Origin: Hyphomicrobiales bacterium
GTDB lineage: Bacteria > Pseudomonadota > Alphaproteobacteria > Rhizobiales > Kaistiaceae
Reading direction: 5' to 3'
Assembly: GCA_017305635.1 (NCBI GenBank)
Contig: JAFKKF010000006.1
Span: 620,001-684,000 of the forward strand
Length of the DNA stretch: 64,000 nucleotides
Shown here: positions 40,212-48,591 of the stretch, piece after piece
Layout: each line of letters starts with the position of its first letter
Numbering within the stretch: position 1 is the stretch's first letter
The notes under the pieces: model-generated
Database searches by the model: none
Told to the model about the DNA's origin: nothing
What the model saw: only the letters and a program-made list of their open reading frames with translations
Made by a program: the position numbers and the translations under genes

Positions 40212-41150
40212 ATGAATCAGGCAGTGGGCGGAACGGCGGGCCAGGTTGCGGGCGCGCCGGCGCAGAACATCCCGGCGGGCATAGGCTACATGCTGCTCGC
40301 CGTCTTCATCTTCTCGACCAACGACGTGCTCGGCAAATGGCTCGCCGGCACCTATGGCGCGCCGCAGATCCTCCTCATGCGCAGCGCGGTCGCCATGGCG
40401 ATCCTGGTCGTCATCTTCTCGCGCATAGGCTTCGCGCCGGTCTTCACCATGGAGCGCCCCGGCCTGCAGATCGTCCGCGCCTTCCTCGGCGCGGCGGAGA
40501 CCGGCGTCTTCTACGCCGCGGTCCGCTACCTGCCGCTCGCCGACGCGATGACCTTCTACCTCGCCGGGCCGATCTACGTGACGATCCTCGCGGCGCTGTT
40601 CCTGCGCGAGCGGGTCGGCTGGCGACGCTGGTCGGCGGTGATAGCGGGCTTCGTCGGCGTGGTCATCGCGCTCGGGCCGACGGCGGGAAGCTTCGGCTGG
40701 GCGACGCTCATCCCGCTCGGCGGCAGCATCGTCTATGCCGTGTTCCTGACGGTGACGAGGTCGCTGCGGGGAACCTCCGACACGGTGATGGCCTTCTGGC
40801 AGATCGCGGCCTCGCTGGTCCTCGGCGGGATCGCGGCGCCCTTCACCTGGACGCCGGCGACGCATGCGTTCGACTTCCTGCTTCTCGGCCTCCTCGGCGT
40901 CGGCGCGCTGGTCGCCATCGTCGGCATCAACCGCTCGCTGAAGCTGGCGCCGGCCTCGGTGGTGGTGCCCTACCAATATACGATGATCATCTGGGCGGGG
41001 CTCTTCGGCTACTTCGTCTTCGGCGACGTGCCGCGCTGGCAGACGATCCTCGGCGCTGCGATCATCATCGCCGCCGGGCTCTTCATCTTCTTCCGCGAGC
41101 AGAAGCTCGCCCGGCCGACCGCCCAGCCGGAACTGCCGCCGGAAATCTGA
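40212..41150 (+). CDS. DMT-superfamily transporter (EamA type)
   Basis: A 312-residue inner-membrane protein with ten predicted helices arranged as two EamA repeats (about residues 20-150 and 165-300). NDVLGKWLAGTYG and FYAAVRYLPLADAMTFYLAGPIYV mark repeat one; KLAPASVVVPYQYTMIIWAGLFGYFVFGD marks repeat two. These proteins usually export amino acids, nucleobases or related metabolites. The ATG at 40212 is preferred over a TTG two codons earlier. Its 3' end is three bases from the convergent epimerase gene. Substrate unknown. Confidence 0.9.
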   Translation: MNQAVGGTAGQVAGAPAQNIPAGIGYMLLAVFIFSTNDVLGKWLAGTYGAPQILLMRSAVAMAILVVIFSRIGFAPVFTMERPGLQIVRAFLGAAETGVFYAAVRYLPLADAMTFYLAGPIYVTILAALFLRERVGWRRWSAVIAGFVGVVIALGPTAGSFGWATLIPLGGSIVYAVFLTVTRSLRGTSDTVMAFWQIAASLVLGGIAAPFTWTPATHAFDFLLLGLLGVGALVAIVGINRSLKLAPASVVVPYQYTMIIWAGLFGYFVFGDVPRWQTILGAAIIIAAGLFIFFREQKLARPTAQPELPPEI

Positions 41151-41153
41151 GAC

Positions 41154-42443
41154 TCAGGCGCGGCGGCGATGGGGATCGGCCGCCCGCACCGGCGGTCCGT
41201 CCGCGGCGAGGCCGAGGCGCATCATCTCCGCCGCCGGAACGAGCAGGTGATAGAGGATGCTCGCCGGCACGTGGTCGACGGCGACGCGCCCGTCGAGGGT
41301 GAAGCGGTCGTACCAGAGCCCGGCCTTGGGGCCGGCGAGATAAGTCTCGAAAAGGCGGGCAACGATGCCGCCGGCGCGGACGAGATGGGCCTCGTCGCCG
41401 GTCGCCTCCCATTGGACGAGATGGGCCTTGATGTGCTCGGTCTGCGGCCAGAGGCGGCGGCCGTCGACGGTGGCGCGGCCGGCGAGGTCGGTCTCGTCGA
41501 CGAGGAAATTGTCGTGGAGGCCGAGGCGCTCGGCGCTGGCCAGCAGCGTCGCGCAAAGGCCGGCGACGTCGCCGCCCATGGCTTCGACCGGCGCCGAGCG
41601 GGCATAGCGGCGGAGCAGCCAGACCCACTCGACGAGGTGGCCGGGCTCGATGCGGCCGGAGCGGAATTCCGGGCCGATCCGCCAGTCGAGGCCGAAATAT
41701 TCGCGGATCACGCGGTGGCGCGGATCGAAGAAGCGCTGGCGGAAGAGGTCGAAGATCGAGGAGGCGCGGGCGAGGTGGGCGGGCTCGCCGGTGATCTCGT
41801 AGAGGGCGAGGCTCGCCTCGAAGAGATGCATGTGCGGGTTCTGCCGGCGCGGCAGTTCGTGCCGGTCGCTCTCGGCCCAGCCGCCATTCGGCGCGGCGAG
41901 GGTGTGGTCGATGGTGGCCAGCGTCGCGCCGATCAGGCGCTCGATGCGCGGATCGTGGGTCACCGCGAAGACGTGGGCGAGGGCGAGCAGGGCGAAGGCA
42001 TGGTCGTAGAGGTCACGGCGATTGTCGACGACGGCGCCGTCCTGGGCGAGGCGATGGACCCAGCCGGGCCGTCCGTCCGGATGCCACCCGACGGCGGTGA
42101 TGGTCTCGAGGGCGCGCACGGCTAGGGGAACGGCGTCGGCGGCGGGCACGAGGCCAAGAGCGGCGCCATGGGCGAAGGAATAGACCTGGCGCATGTGGGT
42201 GCGCAGGCGGAGCTCGGCATTGCGGTCGGGGCGGCCGGCGAGGGTCAGCTTCTCGAAGAAGAGGCCGGTGCCGGTATCGAAACCGGCCCGGCGCCAGACG
42301 GGGAAAGCATCCTCGCGCAGCCAGGCGACGTAGCGGCGGAAGGTGGCAAGAGCGGCTCCGGCTTCCGCCGACAGGTGGGCGATCGCCGCATGGGACGAGG
42401 CCGCAGGTGGGCGGCCGGTCGTTCCGTGATAGTCTTGGCCCAT
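41154..42443 (-). CDS. AGE-family sugar epimerase/isomerase
   Basis: A protein of about 429 residues with the alpha/alpha barrel typical of N-acylglucosamine 2-epimerase, mannose isomerase and cellobiose epimerase. RRQNPHMHLFEASLALYEITG and WPQTEHIKAHLVQWEATGD carry the two catalytic histidines; EYFGLDWRIGPEFRSGRIEPGHLVEWVWLL is also conserved. Substrate could be mannose, sulfoquinovose or another free sugar. The ATG at 42443 overlaps by two bases, on the opposite strand, the ATG of the porin-like stub at 42442. Upstream ATGs in frame (42455 and 42452) would deepen the overlap. Confidence 0.88.
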   Translation of the reverse strand: MGQDYHGTTGRPPAASSHAAIAHLSAEAGAALATFRRYVAWLREDAFPVWRRAGFDTGTGLFFEKLTLAGRPDRNAELRLRTHMRQVYSFAHGAALGLVPAADAVPLAVRALETITAVGWHPDGRPGWVHRLAQDGAVVDNRRDLYDHAFALLALAHVFAVTHDPRIERLIGATLATIDHTLAAPNGGWAESDRHELPRRQNPHMHLFEASLALYEITGEPAHLARASSIFDLFRQRFFDPRHRVIREYFGLDWRIGPEFRSGRIEPGHLVEWVWLLRRYARSAPVEAMGGDVAGLCATLLASAERLGLHDNFLVDETDLAGRATVDGRRLWPQTEHIKAHLVQWEATGDEAHLVRAGGIVARLFETYLAGPKAGLWYDRFTLDGRVAVDHVPASILYHLLVPAAEMMRLGLAADGPPVRAADPHRRRA

Positions 42444-42729
42444 GCGCTTCATCATCAGACCCGCTTCCGCTGCACTCACCCTCGTTGTGGTCCTCGCCGC
42501 CGGCACGGCCCTCGCCGCCGGAAAGGGACCGCCGCCACCGCCGGAACCGGATCCGTTCGCCAAGGTCTGCGACGCTTTCGGGCCGGGCTACCAGCTCGTT
42601 CCCGGTACCTCGACCTGCATCAAGATTGGCGGCTATGTACGCAGCAGCGTGACCATCACGGACAAGCCCGCAGGGGGCGGTTTTGTTCCGGGAACCGGCG
42701 GTTCTTCCGGCAAGGCGCCGCCGCGCTAG
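42442..42729 (+). CDS. Short secreted protein resembling the N-terminus of alphaproteobacterial porins
   Basis: A 95-residue frame with a signal peptide (residues 1-25, TALAA), a Pro-rich linker, then CDAFGPGYQLVPGTSTCIKIGGYVRSSVTI, which matches the start of the Porin_2 barrel including the Cys pair and GGYVR strand. The rest of the barrel, about 300 residues, is absent, and the tail is a Gly-rich FVPGTGGSSGKAPPR. It may be a remnant of a porin, or one of the short porin-start proteins found in this order. Expression is uncertain because the start codon is interlocked with a divergent gene. Confidence 0.6.
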   Translation: MRFIIRPASAALTLVVVLAAGTALAAGKGPPPPPEPDPFAKVCDAFGPGYQLVPGTSTCIKIGGYVRSSVTITDKPAGGGFVPGTGGSSGKAPPR

Positions 42730-42874
42730 GAGCCGGCCATTCCTCCGGCATGGTCAAGAAAGGGCTAAGCCGGAGCGCGATCGCGGCCCGGCTGACGTGG
42801 TCGCGGGGGTTTTGCGCTGCACAATCGTTTCCCGGCGTCATGCCCTTGACGGTCGCCGGCGCGTTTGGTGACGT

Positions 42875-42905
42875 ACTGGTCCGGTGGATGGACCACCGGA
42901 ACAGT
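42875..42905. promoter_or_regulatory. 31-bp palindrome, probable operator of the FadR-type regulator
   Basis: Arms of 13 bases centred on 42890 pair at 12 of 13 positions around a five-base centre (42888-42892). The inner arm is CCGGTGG/CCACCGG and the outer arms are ACTGGTC and GAACAGT. It ends 10 bases before the regulator ATG at 42916, the expected place for autorepression by a GntR-family protein. An in-frame GTG at 42865 would put it inside the gene and is therefore disfavoured. Confidence 0.65.
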
Positions 42906-42915
42906 TTCCAGGCCG

Positions 42916-43740
42916 ATGCAGGAACGGATCGCCACGCGCCCGCGGGAGACATTGCATGACCGCCTGCCCGAGATGCGGCAGAGCATCCGCAAGCAGACCG
43001 TCAAGGATCTGATCGCGGACAAGCTCTCGTCGCTGATCGCGAGCGGCGTGCTTGCCGTCGGCGACGAATTGCCCGGCGAGCGCGAGCTGTCGGCGATCCT
43101 GTCGGTGAGCCGCGAGACGATCCGCGGCGCGATCCAGACGCTTGCCGGGCGCGGGCTGGTCGATGTCGCCCATGGCAGCCGCACGCGGGTCGCCCATGTC
43201 GACCTCGGCTCGCTGCAGAACGGGCTGACCAATGCCTCGACGATCAACCGCTACGACATCGAATCGGTGCATGGCGCGCGCCTGCTGGTCGAGCGCAACG
43301 TGGTCGCCGCGGCGGCGGAGCGGATCGACGCGGAGGCGCTGCGGGCGCTCGAGGAATCGCTCGCCGCGCAGGCGACGATGCTCGGCGACCCGGTGCAGTT
43401 CCTGATCGCCGACCGCGAGTTCCACGTCACCATCTACCGGGCGGCGGGGAACCGGCTGCTCGCCGACTTCGTCATCGACCTCTATACCTACCTGATGGAG
43501 TTCCGCCGCCAGGCCATGGCGCGGCCGGGCGCCATCGAGAAGAGCTTTGCCGACCACAAGGCGATCGTGGCGGCGCTCCATGCGCGCGACGTCGCGGCGG
43601 TGGTGGCCGCCTTCGACCGCCACATCGACCGCATCTACGCCACCACGCGGTCCATCCTCGAGCCGGCGGCGCGCGGGGAGAAACGTCCAGGACTTCAGAA
43701 ACCCGCCCGAAGGGCGGCCCAACCGGAGGAAAGCCTATGA
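42916..43740 (+). CDS. FadR-subfamily (GntR) transcriptional regulator
   Basis: A 274-residue regulator. The winged helix covers about residues 25-95 (GDELPGERELSAILSVSRETIRGAIQTLAGRGLVDV) and an FCD ligand-binding domain follows, with metal-ligand pattern D-REFHVTIYRAAGN, then H in FADHKAIVAALHARD and a final FDRHIDRI. The family binds sugar acids, lactones or organic acids. Its stop overlaps the substrate-binding protein gene by four bases (ATGA), tying it to the ABC transporter that follows, which it likely represses. ATG at 42916 with CCAGG upstream. Confidence 0.88.
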   Translation: MQERIATRPRETLHDRLPEMRQSIRKQTVKDLIADKLSSLIASGVLAVGDELPGERELSAILSVSRETIRGAIQTLAGRGLVDVAHGSRTRVAHVDLGSLQNGLTNASTINRYDIESVHGARLLVERNVVAAAAERIDAEALRALEESLAAQATMLGDPVQFLIADREFHVTIYRAAGNRLLADFVIDLYTYLMEFRRQAMARPGAIEKSFADHKAIVAALHARDVAAVVAAFDRHIDRIYATTRSILEPAARGEKRPGLQKPARRAAQPEESL

Positions 43741-44720
43741 AGAGACGCACGTTCATCCACGCCCTTGCCGGCACGGCACTTGCCGTCGGCATGGGCCTCG
43801 CCGGCTCGACCCCGAGCCTGGCGGCGTCGAAGGAGATCGTCTACCTGACGCCCGGCCTCGACCTGCCGTTCTGGCGCTACCTGTCGAAGGGCGTCGAGAA
43901 GGTGGCGACCGACAACGGCTACACCTTCCAGGCGCTCGACTCGCATAATTCGGCGCAGACGCAGCTCCGCAACGCGCAGGACGCGATCGCCCGCGGGGTG
44001 GCCGGCATCGTCATCTCGCCGACCGATTCCTCGACCGCGCCGAGCGTGCTGCAGCTCGCCGAGAAGGCGAAGATCCCGGTCGTCGTCGCCGACATCGGGA
44101 CCAATAGCGGCGAATACGTCTCCTTCATCATCTCGGACAATTTCGAGGGCGCCAAGGCGGTCGGCGCCGCGCTCGCCGCGGCGATGAAGGCCAAGGGCGT
44201 GCAGGACGGCTCGGTCGGCCTCATCACCATCTCGCAGGCGCGCAAGAACGGCCAGGCGCGCACTGCCGGCTTCCGCGAGGCGATGAAGGAGGCGGGCATC
44301 ACCAAGGAGGCCGGCCTCCAGCAGATGCAGTCCTACACGGCCGACGAGACCTTCAAGTTCGTGCAGGACATGATCACCGCCAATCCCGACATGAAGGCGA
44401 TCTGGATCCAGACCGACCAGCCGGCGATCGGGGCGCTCCGCGCCATCAAGGCGGCGCGCAAGGACGGCCAGATCCTGGTCGCGGCCTTCGACGGCATTCC
44501 GGAATTCGTCGACCTGTTGAAGTCCGGCCAGATCGTCGCCACCGGCATGCAGCAGCCCTACCTGATGGGCGAGAAGTCGGCCGGGGCGCTGGTCGACCAC
44601 ATCAACGGCAAGACGCCGGAGAAGGAAATCCTCGTGCCGATCCTCGGCGTCACCTCGGAAAACATCGAGCAGCTGCTGCCGACGGTGAAGGAGACGGTGT
44701 TCGCCAACGAGATGAAGTAG
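43737..44720 (+). CDS. Sugar ABC transporter periplasmic substrate-binding protein (CUT2 type)
   Basis: A 327-residue ribose-type binding protein. The signal peptide contains KRRTF followed by a hydrophobic stretch, so Tat export is possible, and cleavage is expected near SLAAS. Residues IVYLTPGLDLPFWRYLSKGVEKVA and GVAGIVISPTDSSTAP are characteristic of type I periplasmic binding proteins. It is the first transport gene of the operon and is followed by an 11-bp intercistronic hairpin that may stabilise its message. The ligand is unknown; a pentose, branched sugar or sugar lactone would fit the neighbouring apnL-like gene. Confidence 0.93.
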   Translation: MKRRTFIHALAGTALAVGMGLAGSTPSLAASKEIVYLTPGLDLPFWRYLSKGVEKVATDNGYTFQALDSHNSAQTQLRNAQDAIARGVAGIVISPTDSSTAPSVLQLAEKAKIPVVVADIGTNSGEYVSFIISDNFEGAKAVGAALAAAMKAKGVQDGSVGLITISQARKNGQARTAGFREAMKEAGITKEAGLQQMQSYTADETFKFVQDMITANPDMKAIWIQTDQPAIGALRAIKAARKDGQILVAAFDGIPEFVDLLKSGQIVATGMQQPYLMGEKSAGALVDHINGKTPEKEILVPILGVTSENIEQLLPTVKETVFANEMK

Positions 44721-44744
44721 GCCGATCGGGGCTTGACGGCATCG

Positions 44745-44773
44745 GCCGGCCCGGCGACGAAAGCCGGGCCGGC
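44745..44773 (+). other. Intercistronic stem-loop between binding protein and ATPase genes
   Basis: GCCGGCCCGGC (44745-44755) and GCCGGGCCGGC (44763-44773) form a perfect 11-bp stem around GACGAAA. No T-run follows, so it is more likely a 3' mRNA stabiliser or partial terminator that raises binding-protein output than a full terminator. Confidence 0.7.
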
Positions 44774-44793
44774 ATCTTCATGTGAAACCTTCG

Positions 44794-46692
44794 ATGCGTG
44801 AACCGAAGAAGACAGAAATCGGCGAGGTCGTGCTCACCGCGCGGGGCGTCGAGAAGACCTTCGACCGCACCCGCGCGCTGGCGGGGGCGGAGCTGGAGCT
44901 GCGCGCCGGCGAGGTGCACGGGCTGCTCGGCGCCAATGGCGCAGGCAAGTCGACGCTGTCGAAGGTGATATCGGGCCACGTCACCCGCGACGCCGGCGAG
45001 GTGACCTACAAGGGGCGGGCGCTCAATTTCCGCTCGACGCGCGACGCGCTCGATGCCGGCATCGCCATCGTGATGCAGGAGACGACGCTGGCGCCGGACC
45101 TGACGGTGCTCGAGAACATCTTCCTGCCGGAGCTCGGGCGGCCGGGCCGGCTCTCCTACGGAGCGCTCCGCAAGCGCGCGGGCGAATTGCTGGCGAGCCT
45201 CGGCCACGAGCACGTATTGCGCCTCGACGACGAGGTGGCGCGCCTCTCCGCCGCGCAAAGGCAACTGGTCGAGATCGCCAAGGCGCTGGCGCTCGACGCC
45301 GACCTGATCATCTTCGACGAGCCGACGGCGTCGCTCTCGCCGAGCGAGGTCGAGCGGCTCTTCGACATCATGGCGCGGCTGCGCGCCTCCGGCCGGGCGC
45401 TGGTCTTCGTCTCGCATCGCCTGGAGGAGGTCTTCGCGATCACCGACCGGGTGACGATCATGCGCGAGGGTCGCACCGTCGTCGCCTCGCGCGACACGGC
45501 CTCGCTGAGCCAGGCCGAGCTGATCCGCCACATGGTCGGCCAGGAGCTCGGCGCGATCTATGCGACGCCGGCCGCGGCGCCGGAGAATGCCAAGCCGGTG
45601 GTGCTCGCGGTGGAAGGCCTGCGTGCGCCGCCCGAGGTGCGGAACGTCTCCTTCCAGGTGCGGAAGGGCGAGATCCTCGGGCTCGGCGGCCTCGTCGGCG
45701 CCGGGCGCTCGGAGGCGGCCGAGGCGATCTTCGGCCTCCGCCCGCGCGCCGGCGGCACGATCACGATGGAAGGCCGCGTCATCGATCCGAAGAAGCCCCA
45801 CCAGGCGGTGAAGGCGGGCATCGGCTTCGTCGCCGAGGACCGGCGCGTGCAGAACATCGTGCCGGACCTGTCGGTGAAGGAGAACCTGCTGCTCGCCCAT
45901 CTCGGTGCGCACCAGGGCTTCGGCCTCGCCTACCAGAGCCGCGAGAAGAAGATCGGCGAATTGCTCGACAGCCTCGGCCTGCCGGCGCATCGCCTCCTCG
46001 ACGACAACATGCTGACCTTCTCCGGCGGCATGCAGCAGAAGATCATCATCGCGCGCTGGCTGCTCCTCGATCCCAAGGTGCTGCTCCTCGACGAGCCGAC
46101 CAAGGGCGTCGACATCGGCACGCGCTCCTCGATCTATGCGCTCCTGCGCGACATCGCGGCGCGCGGCGTCGCGGTGGTGGTGATCTCGTCGGATTTCGAG
46201 GAGCTGCTCGGCATTTCCGAGCGCATCGTCGTGATCAGCGACGGCACGACCATCGCCGACCTGCCGAGCCGCCTCCTCGACGTCGAGAAGCTGACGCTGC
46301 TCGCGGCGCCGCGCACCTCGATGCGCCAGAACACCGAACTACTGCGGTCGCTCACCGCCGAGACCGGCGGGGCGGGCTTCTGGGCGCTGATCGATGGCGA
46401 CCGGATGATCTGCCTCAACGTCGTGACGGCGGCGGAGGCGCCCGGGCCGGGCTTCGCGGCGGGCGAGGCGAAGGCGATCGGCGACACGGCGATCCCGGCG
46501 GCGCTCCAGCGGCGCGCGGCGGATTTCGTCACCGAGGCGGATGGCAGCCGGTCGACGCTGCTCGTCCCGATGAAGAGCCAGCGCGGACACGACCTCGGCT
46601 GGATCGGGCTCAGCGTGCCGGCAGGCGCCGGCGTGCCCGCGGCCGAGCCCATCCGGCAGCGGATCGAGACATTGAACAGGGCGGCAGCATGA
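44794..46692 (+). CDS. Sugar ABC transporter ATPase (duplicated, CUT2) with C-terminal extension
   Basis: A protein of about 632 residues. Domain one has Walker A GANGAGKST (residues 46-54), signature LSAAQRQLVEIAKAL and Walker B LIIFDEPTASLSP. Domain two has the usual degenerate P-loop GLVGAGRSEAAEAIFGL but an intact FSGGMQQKIIIARWL and LLLDEPTKGVD. Standard relatives end near residue 505. This one continues about 123 residues (510-632) with strand-rich sequence GFWALIDGDRMICLNVV and STLLVPMKSQRGHDLGWIGL, reminiscent of a GAF fold. The ATG at 44794 is favoured; a GTG at 44782 is possible. Confidence 0.93.
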   Translation: MREPKKTEIGEVVLTARGVEKTFDRTRALAGAELELRAGEVHGLLGANGAGKSTLSKVISGHVTRDAGEVTYKGRALNFRSTRDALDAGIAIVMQETTLAPDLTVLENIFLPELGRPGRLSYGALRKRAGELLASLGHEHVLRLDDEVARLSAAQRQLVEIAKALALDADLIIFDEPTASLSPSEVERLFDIMARLRASGRALVFVSHRLEEVFAITDRVTIMREGRTVVASRDTASLSQAELIRHMVGQELGAIYATPAAAPENAKPVVLAVEGLRAPPEVRNVSFQVRKGEILGLGGLVGAGRSEAAEAIFGLRPRAGGTITMEGRVIDPKKPHQAVKAGIGFVAEDRRVQNIVPDLSVKENLLLAHLGAHQGFGLAYQSREKKIGELLDSLGLPAHRLLDDNMLTFSGGMQQKIIIARWLLLDPKVLLLDEPTKGVDIGTRSSIYALLRDIAARGVAVVVISSDFEELLGISERIVVISDGTTIADLPSRLLDVEKLTLLAAPRTSMRQNTELLRSLTAETGGAGFWALIDGDRMICLNVVTAAEAPGPGFAAGEAKAIGDTAIPAALQRRAADFVTEADGSRSTLLVPMKSQRGHDLGWIGLSVPAGAGVPAAEPIRQRIETLNRAAA

Positions 46693-47687
46693 GCCATACG
46701 ACCAATCCCGGCGCGGCGACGGCGGAAGGGCCGCGGCAGACCTCGATCGTCGCGCGGCTCGGGCGGCGGCTCGAGATCCGCATGCTCGGCCTCGCCATCG
46801 TGCTCGCGGCGATCCTGTCGCTGCTCTCGCCCTATTTCCTGACGACGAGCAACCTCTTCAACATCCTCGACCAGTCGGTGGTCATCGGCATCGTCGCGGT
46901 CGGCATGACCTTCGTCATCCTGATCGGCGGCATCGACCTCTCGGTCGGCTCGGTGGCCGGGCTCGCCGGCGTCATCCTCGGCCTCGCGCTCCGCGAATTC
47001 CCGATCCCGGTCGCGATCTTCCTCGCGGTCGCGACCGGCGCCTTCGTCGGGCTGATCTCGGGCGTGCTCATCGCCTATTTCGGGCTCGCCGCCTTCGTCG
47101 TCACCCTCGGCGTCATGGCGATCGGGCGGAGCCTCTGCTACATCCTCTCCGGCCAGCAATCGATCTCCGACATTCCCGACTCCATCCAGGCGATCGTCTA
47201 TACCGACGTGCTCGGCGTGCCGACCAACGTCATCTTCCTCGTCATCCTCTACCTCGTCGCCTGGGCCTACCTGACGCGCACCAAGGGCGGGCGGACGATC
47301 TACGCGATCGGCTCCAATGCCGAGGCGGCGCGGGCGGCGGGGCTCTCGGTGCTCTTCTATTCGGTGCTGCCCTATGTCGTGTCGGGGGCGCTGTCGGCGG
47401 TGGCGATCATCTTCTCGGTGGCGCAGATCCTGTCGGTCGATCCGCTCGCCGGGACGAGCTGGGAGCTCGACGCGATCGCGGCGGTGGTGATCGGCGGGGC
47501 GAGCCTCTTCGGCGGGCGCGGCACGATCATCGGCACGCTGATCGGCGTGCTCATCATGGTGATGATCCGCAACGGCCTGAACCTGATGAACGTGTCGCCC
47601 TACTGGCAGGGCTCGGCGATCGGCGGGATCATCATCCTCGCCCTGCTCGTCGAGCGCCTGATCAGCGCGCGGGCGAACCGGCGGTAG
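46689..47687 (+). CDS. Sugar ABC transporter permease (CUT2)
   Basis: A 332-residue RbsC-like permease with about ten helices. FVILIGGIDLSVGSVAGLAG, YLTRTKGGRTIYAIGSNAEAARAAG (cytoplasmic coupling loop) and GRGTIIGTLIGVLIM are conserved. Its start overlaps the ATPase stop by four bases (ATGA). It completes the transporter begun at 43737 and is followed by a family A repeat in a convergent gap. Confidence 0.95.
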   Translation: MSHTTNPGAATAEGPRQTSIVARLGRRLEIRMLGLAIVLAAILSLLSPYFLTTSNLFNILDQSVVIGIVAVGMTFVILIGGIDLSVGSVAGLAGVILGLALREFPIPVAIFLAVATGAFVGLISGVLIAYFGLAAFVVTLGVMAIGRSLCYILSGQQSISDIPDSIQAIVYTDVLGVPTNVIFLVILYLVAWAYLTRTKGGRTIYAIGSNAEAARAAGLSVLFYSVLPYVVSGALSAVAIIFSVAQILSVDPLAGTSWELDAIAAVVIGGASLFGGRGTIIGTLIGVLIMVMIRNGLNLMNVSPYWQGSAIGGIIILALLVERLISARANRR

Positions 47688-47736
47688 GGCGATCGCCAAA
47701 GGATTGTTTCCGCCCAGGCGATTAGTGTGCCTGTCA

Positions 47737-47786
47737 TGCGCCCCTTCCACCGCTTTCGGCGGTCCCCCTCCCCCGCAAACGGGAAC
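47737..47786. repeat. Intergenic hairpin repeat, family A
   Basis: GCGCCCCTTCC border, first stem ACCGCTTTCGGCGGT, then GGTCCCCCTCCCCCGCAAACGGG with a decayed second stem. It lies in the convergent gap after the permease gene. Confidence 0.75.
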
Positions 47787-47804
47787 AGAGGCGCCGCTGG
47801 GCCC

Positions 47805-48443
47805 TCAATCCGGATCGGCGCCGTCCGGCGTCGGCAGGTTGTGGCTCTGCCACTGGTTCCGCGGGATCGGGTCGCCGACGGCGAACTGGAACGAGGCGAC
47901 CTTCAAGTGGTCGGGCGTCAGGCCGCAGCGATAGCGGAGGCGCCGCCAGCCGGCATCGTTGTGGAAGGCGGCGCCGTCGGCGGTGAGCATGTTGCCGGCA
48001 AGCGTTGCCTCGGCCATGGCATAGGCGACGAGCCGATCGGGTTTCAGCGCCGCGTTCCACGCCTTCAACTGGGACAGGGCCTCGAGGTTGCAGAGCTGCT
48101 GCAGCCGTTCGTCGCCGGTGAGCCTCGCGAATTCCCGCCGCGCGGCGCGGTCGGCGGGGTCGGCGAGCGCGGTATCCGAAAAGAGATGCGACGCGGTGAC
48201 CATGGCGGGCGCGGCGGGACGCGCGGGCGCGGCTGGCACGGGCGGCTCGGGTGGCGGCAGGTTGATGAGCTCGACGGGCACGCTGTCGTCCGGAACGGCG
48301 GGAAGGCGCGTCGCGTGGGCGACGAAGAGGAGGAGGATGGCGAGGAATCCGTGCAGCACGACTGAGGCGCCGGTGCCCCAGGCCATGGAGGCATGGCCCG
48401 CCGGAACCGGATCCTGGATGATGTACGGGCGGTCGGGGCGCAT
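47805..48443 (-). CDS. DUF930 domain-containing membrane protein
   Basis: A 212-residue protein with one transmembrane helix at about residues 27-43, a Pro/Ala-rich linker, and a C-terminal DUF930 domain: SHLFSDTALADP, RLTGDERLQQLCNLEALSQL, then GLTPDHLKVASFQFAVGDPIP. DUF930 is confined largely to Rhizobiales and its function is unknown. The N-terminal layout (short cytoplasmic tail, helix, Pro-rich periplasmic linker) recalls TonB/TolA-like envelope-spanning proteins, which is only a structural comparison. Confidence 0.85.
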   Translation of the reverse strand: MRPDRPYIIQDPVPAGHASMAWGTGASVVLHGFLAILLLFVAHATRLPAVPDDSVPVELINLPPPEPPVPAAPARPAAPAMVTASHLFSDTALADPADRAARREFARLTGDERLQQLCNLEALSQLKAWNAALKPDRLVAYAMAEATLAGNMLTADGAAFHNDAGWRRLRYRCGLTPDHLKVASFQFAVGDPIPRNQWQSHNLPTPDGADPD

Positions 48444-48591
48444 GGGAGTTCACGGATTGCCGTCAGCGGGCCGCAGATGACGGGAAGAGCTTGGCGATTT
48501 CCGGGCAAAGACTGGTTCTCGGCGCGGCCAGGCGGCATTATACGCGCGGTGCCCGTGGGGGCGCCCACAAAGCAGGATCGGGAGCGGAGAA

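Noticed and set aside
42865-42915. Earlier GTG start for the FadR regulator
   Set aside because: It would embed the 31-bp operator palindrome in the coding sequence and add a tail absent from the usual winged-helix N-terminus.
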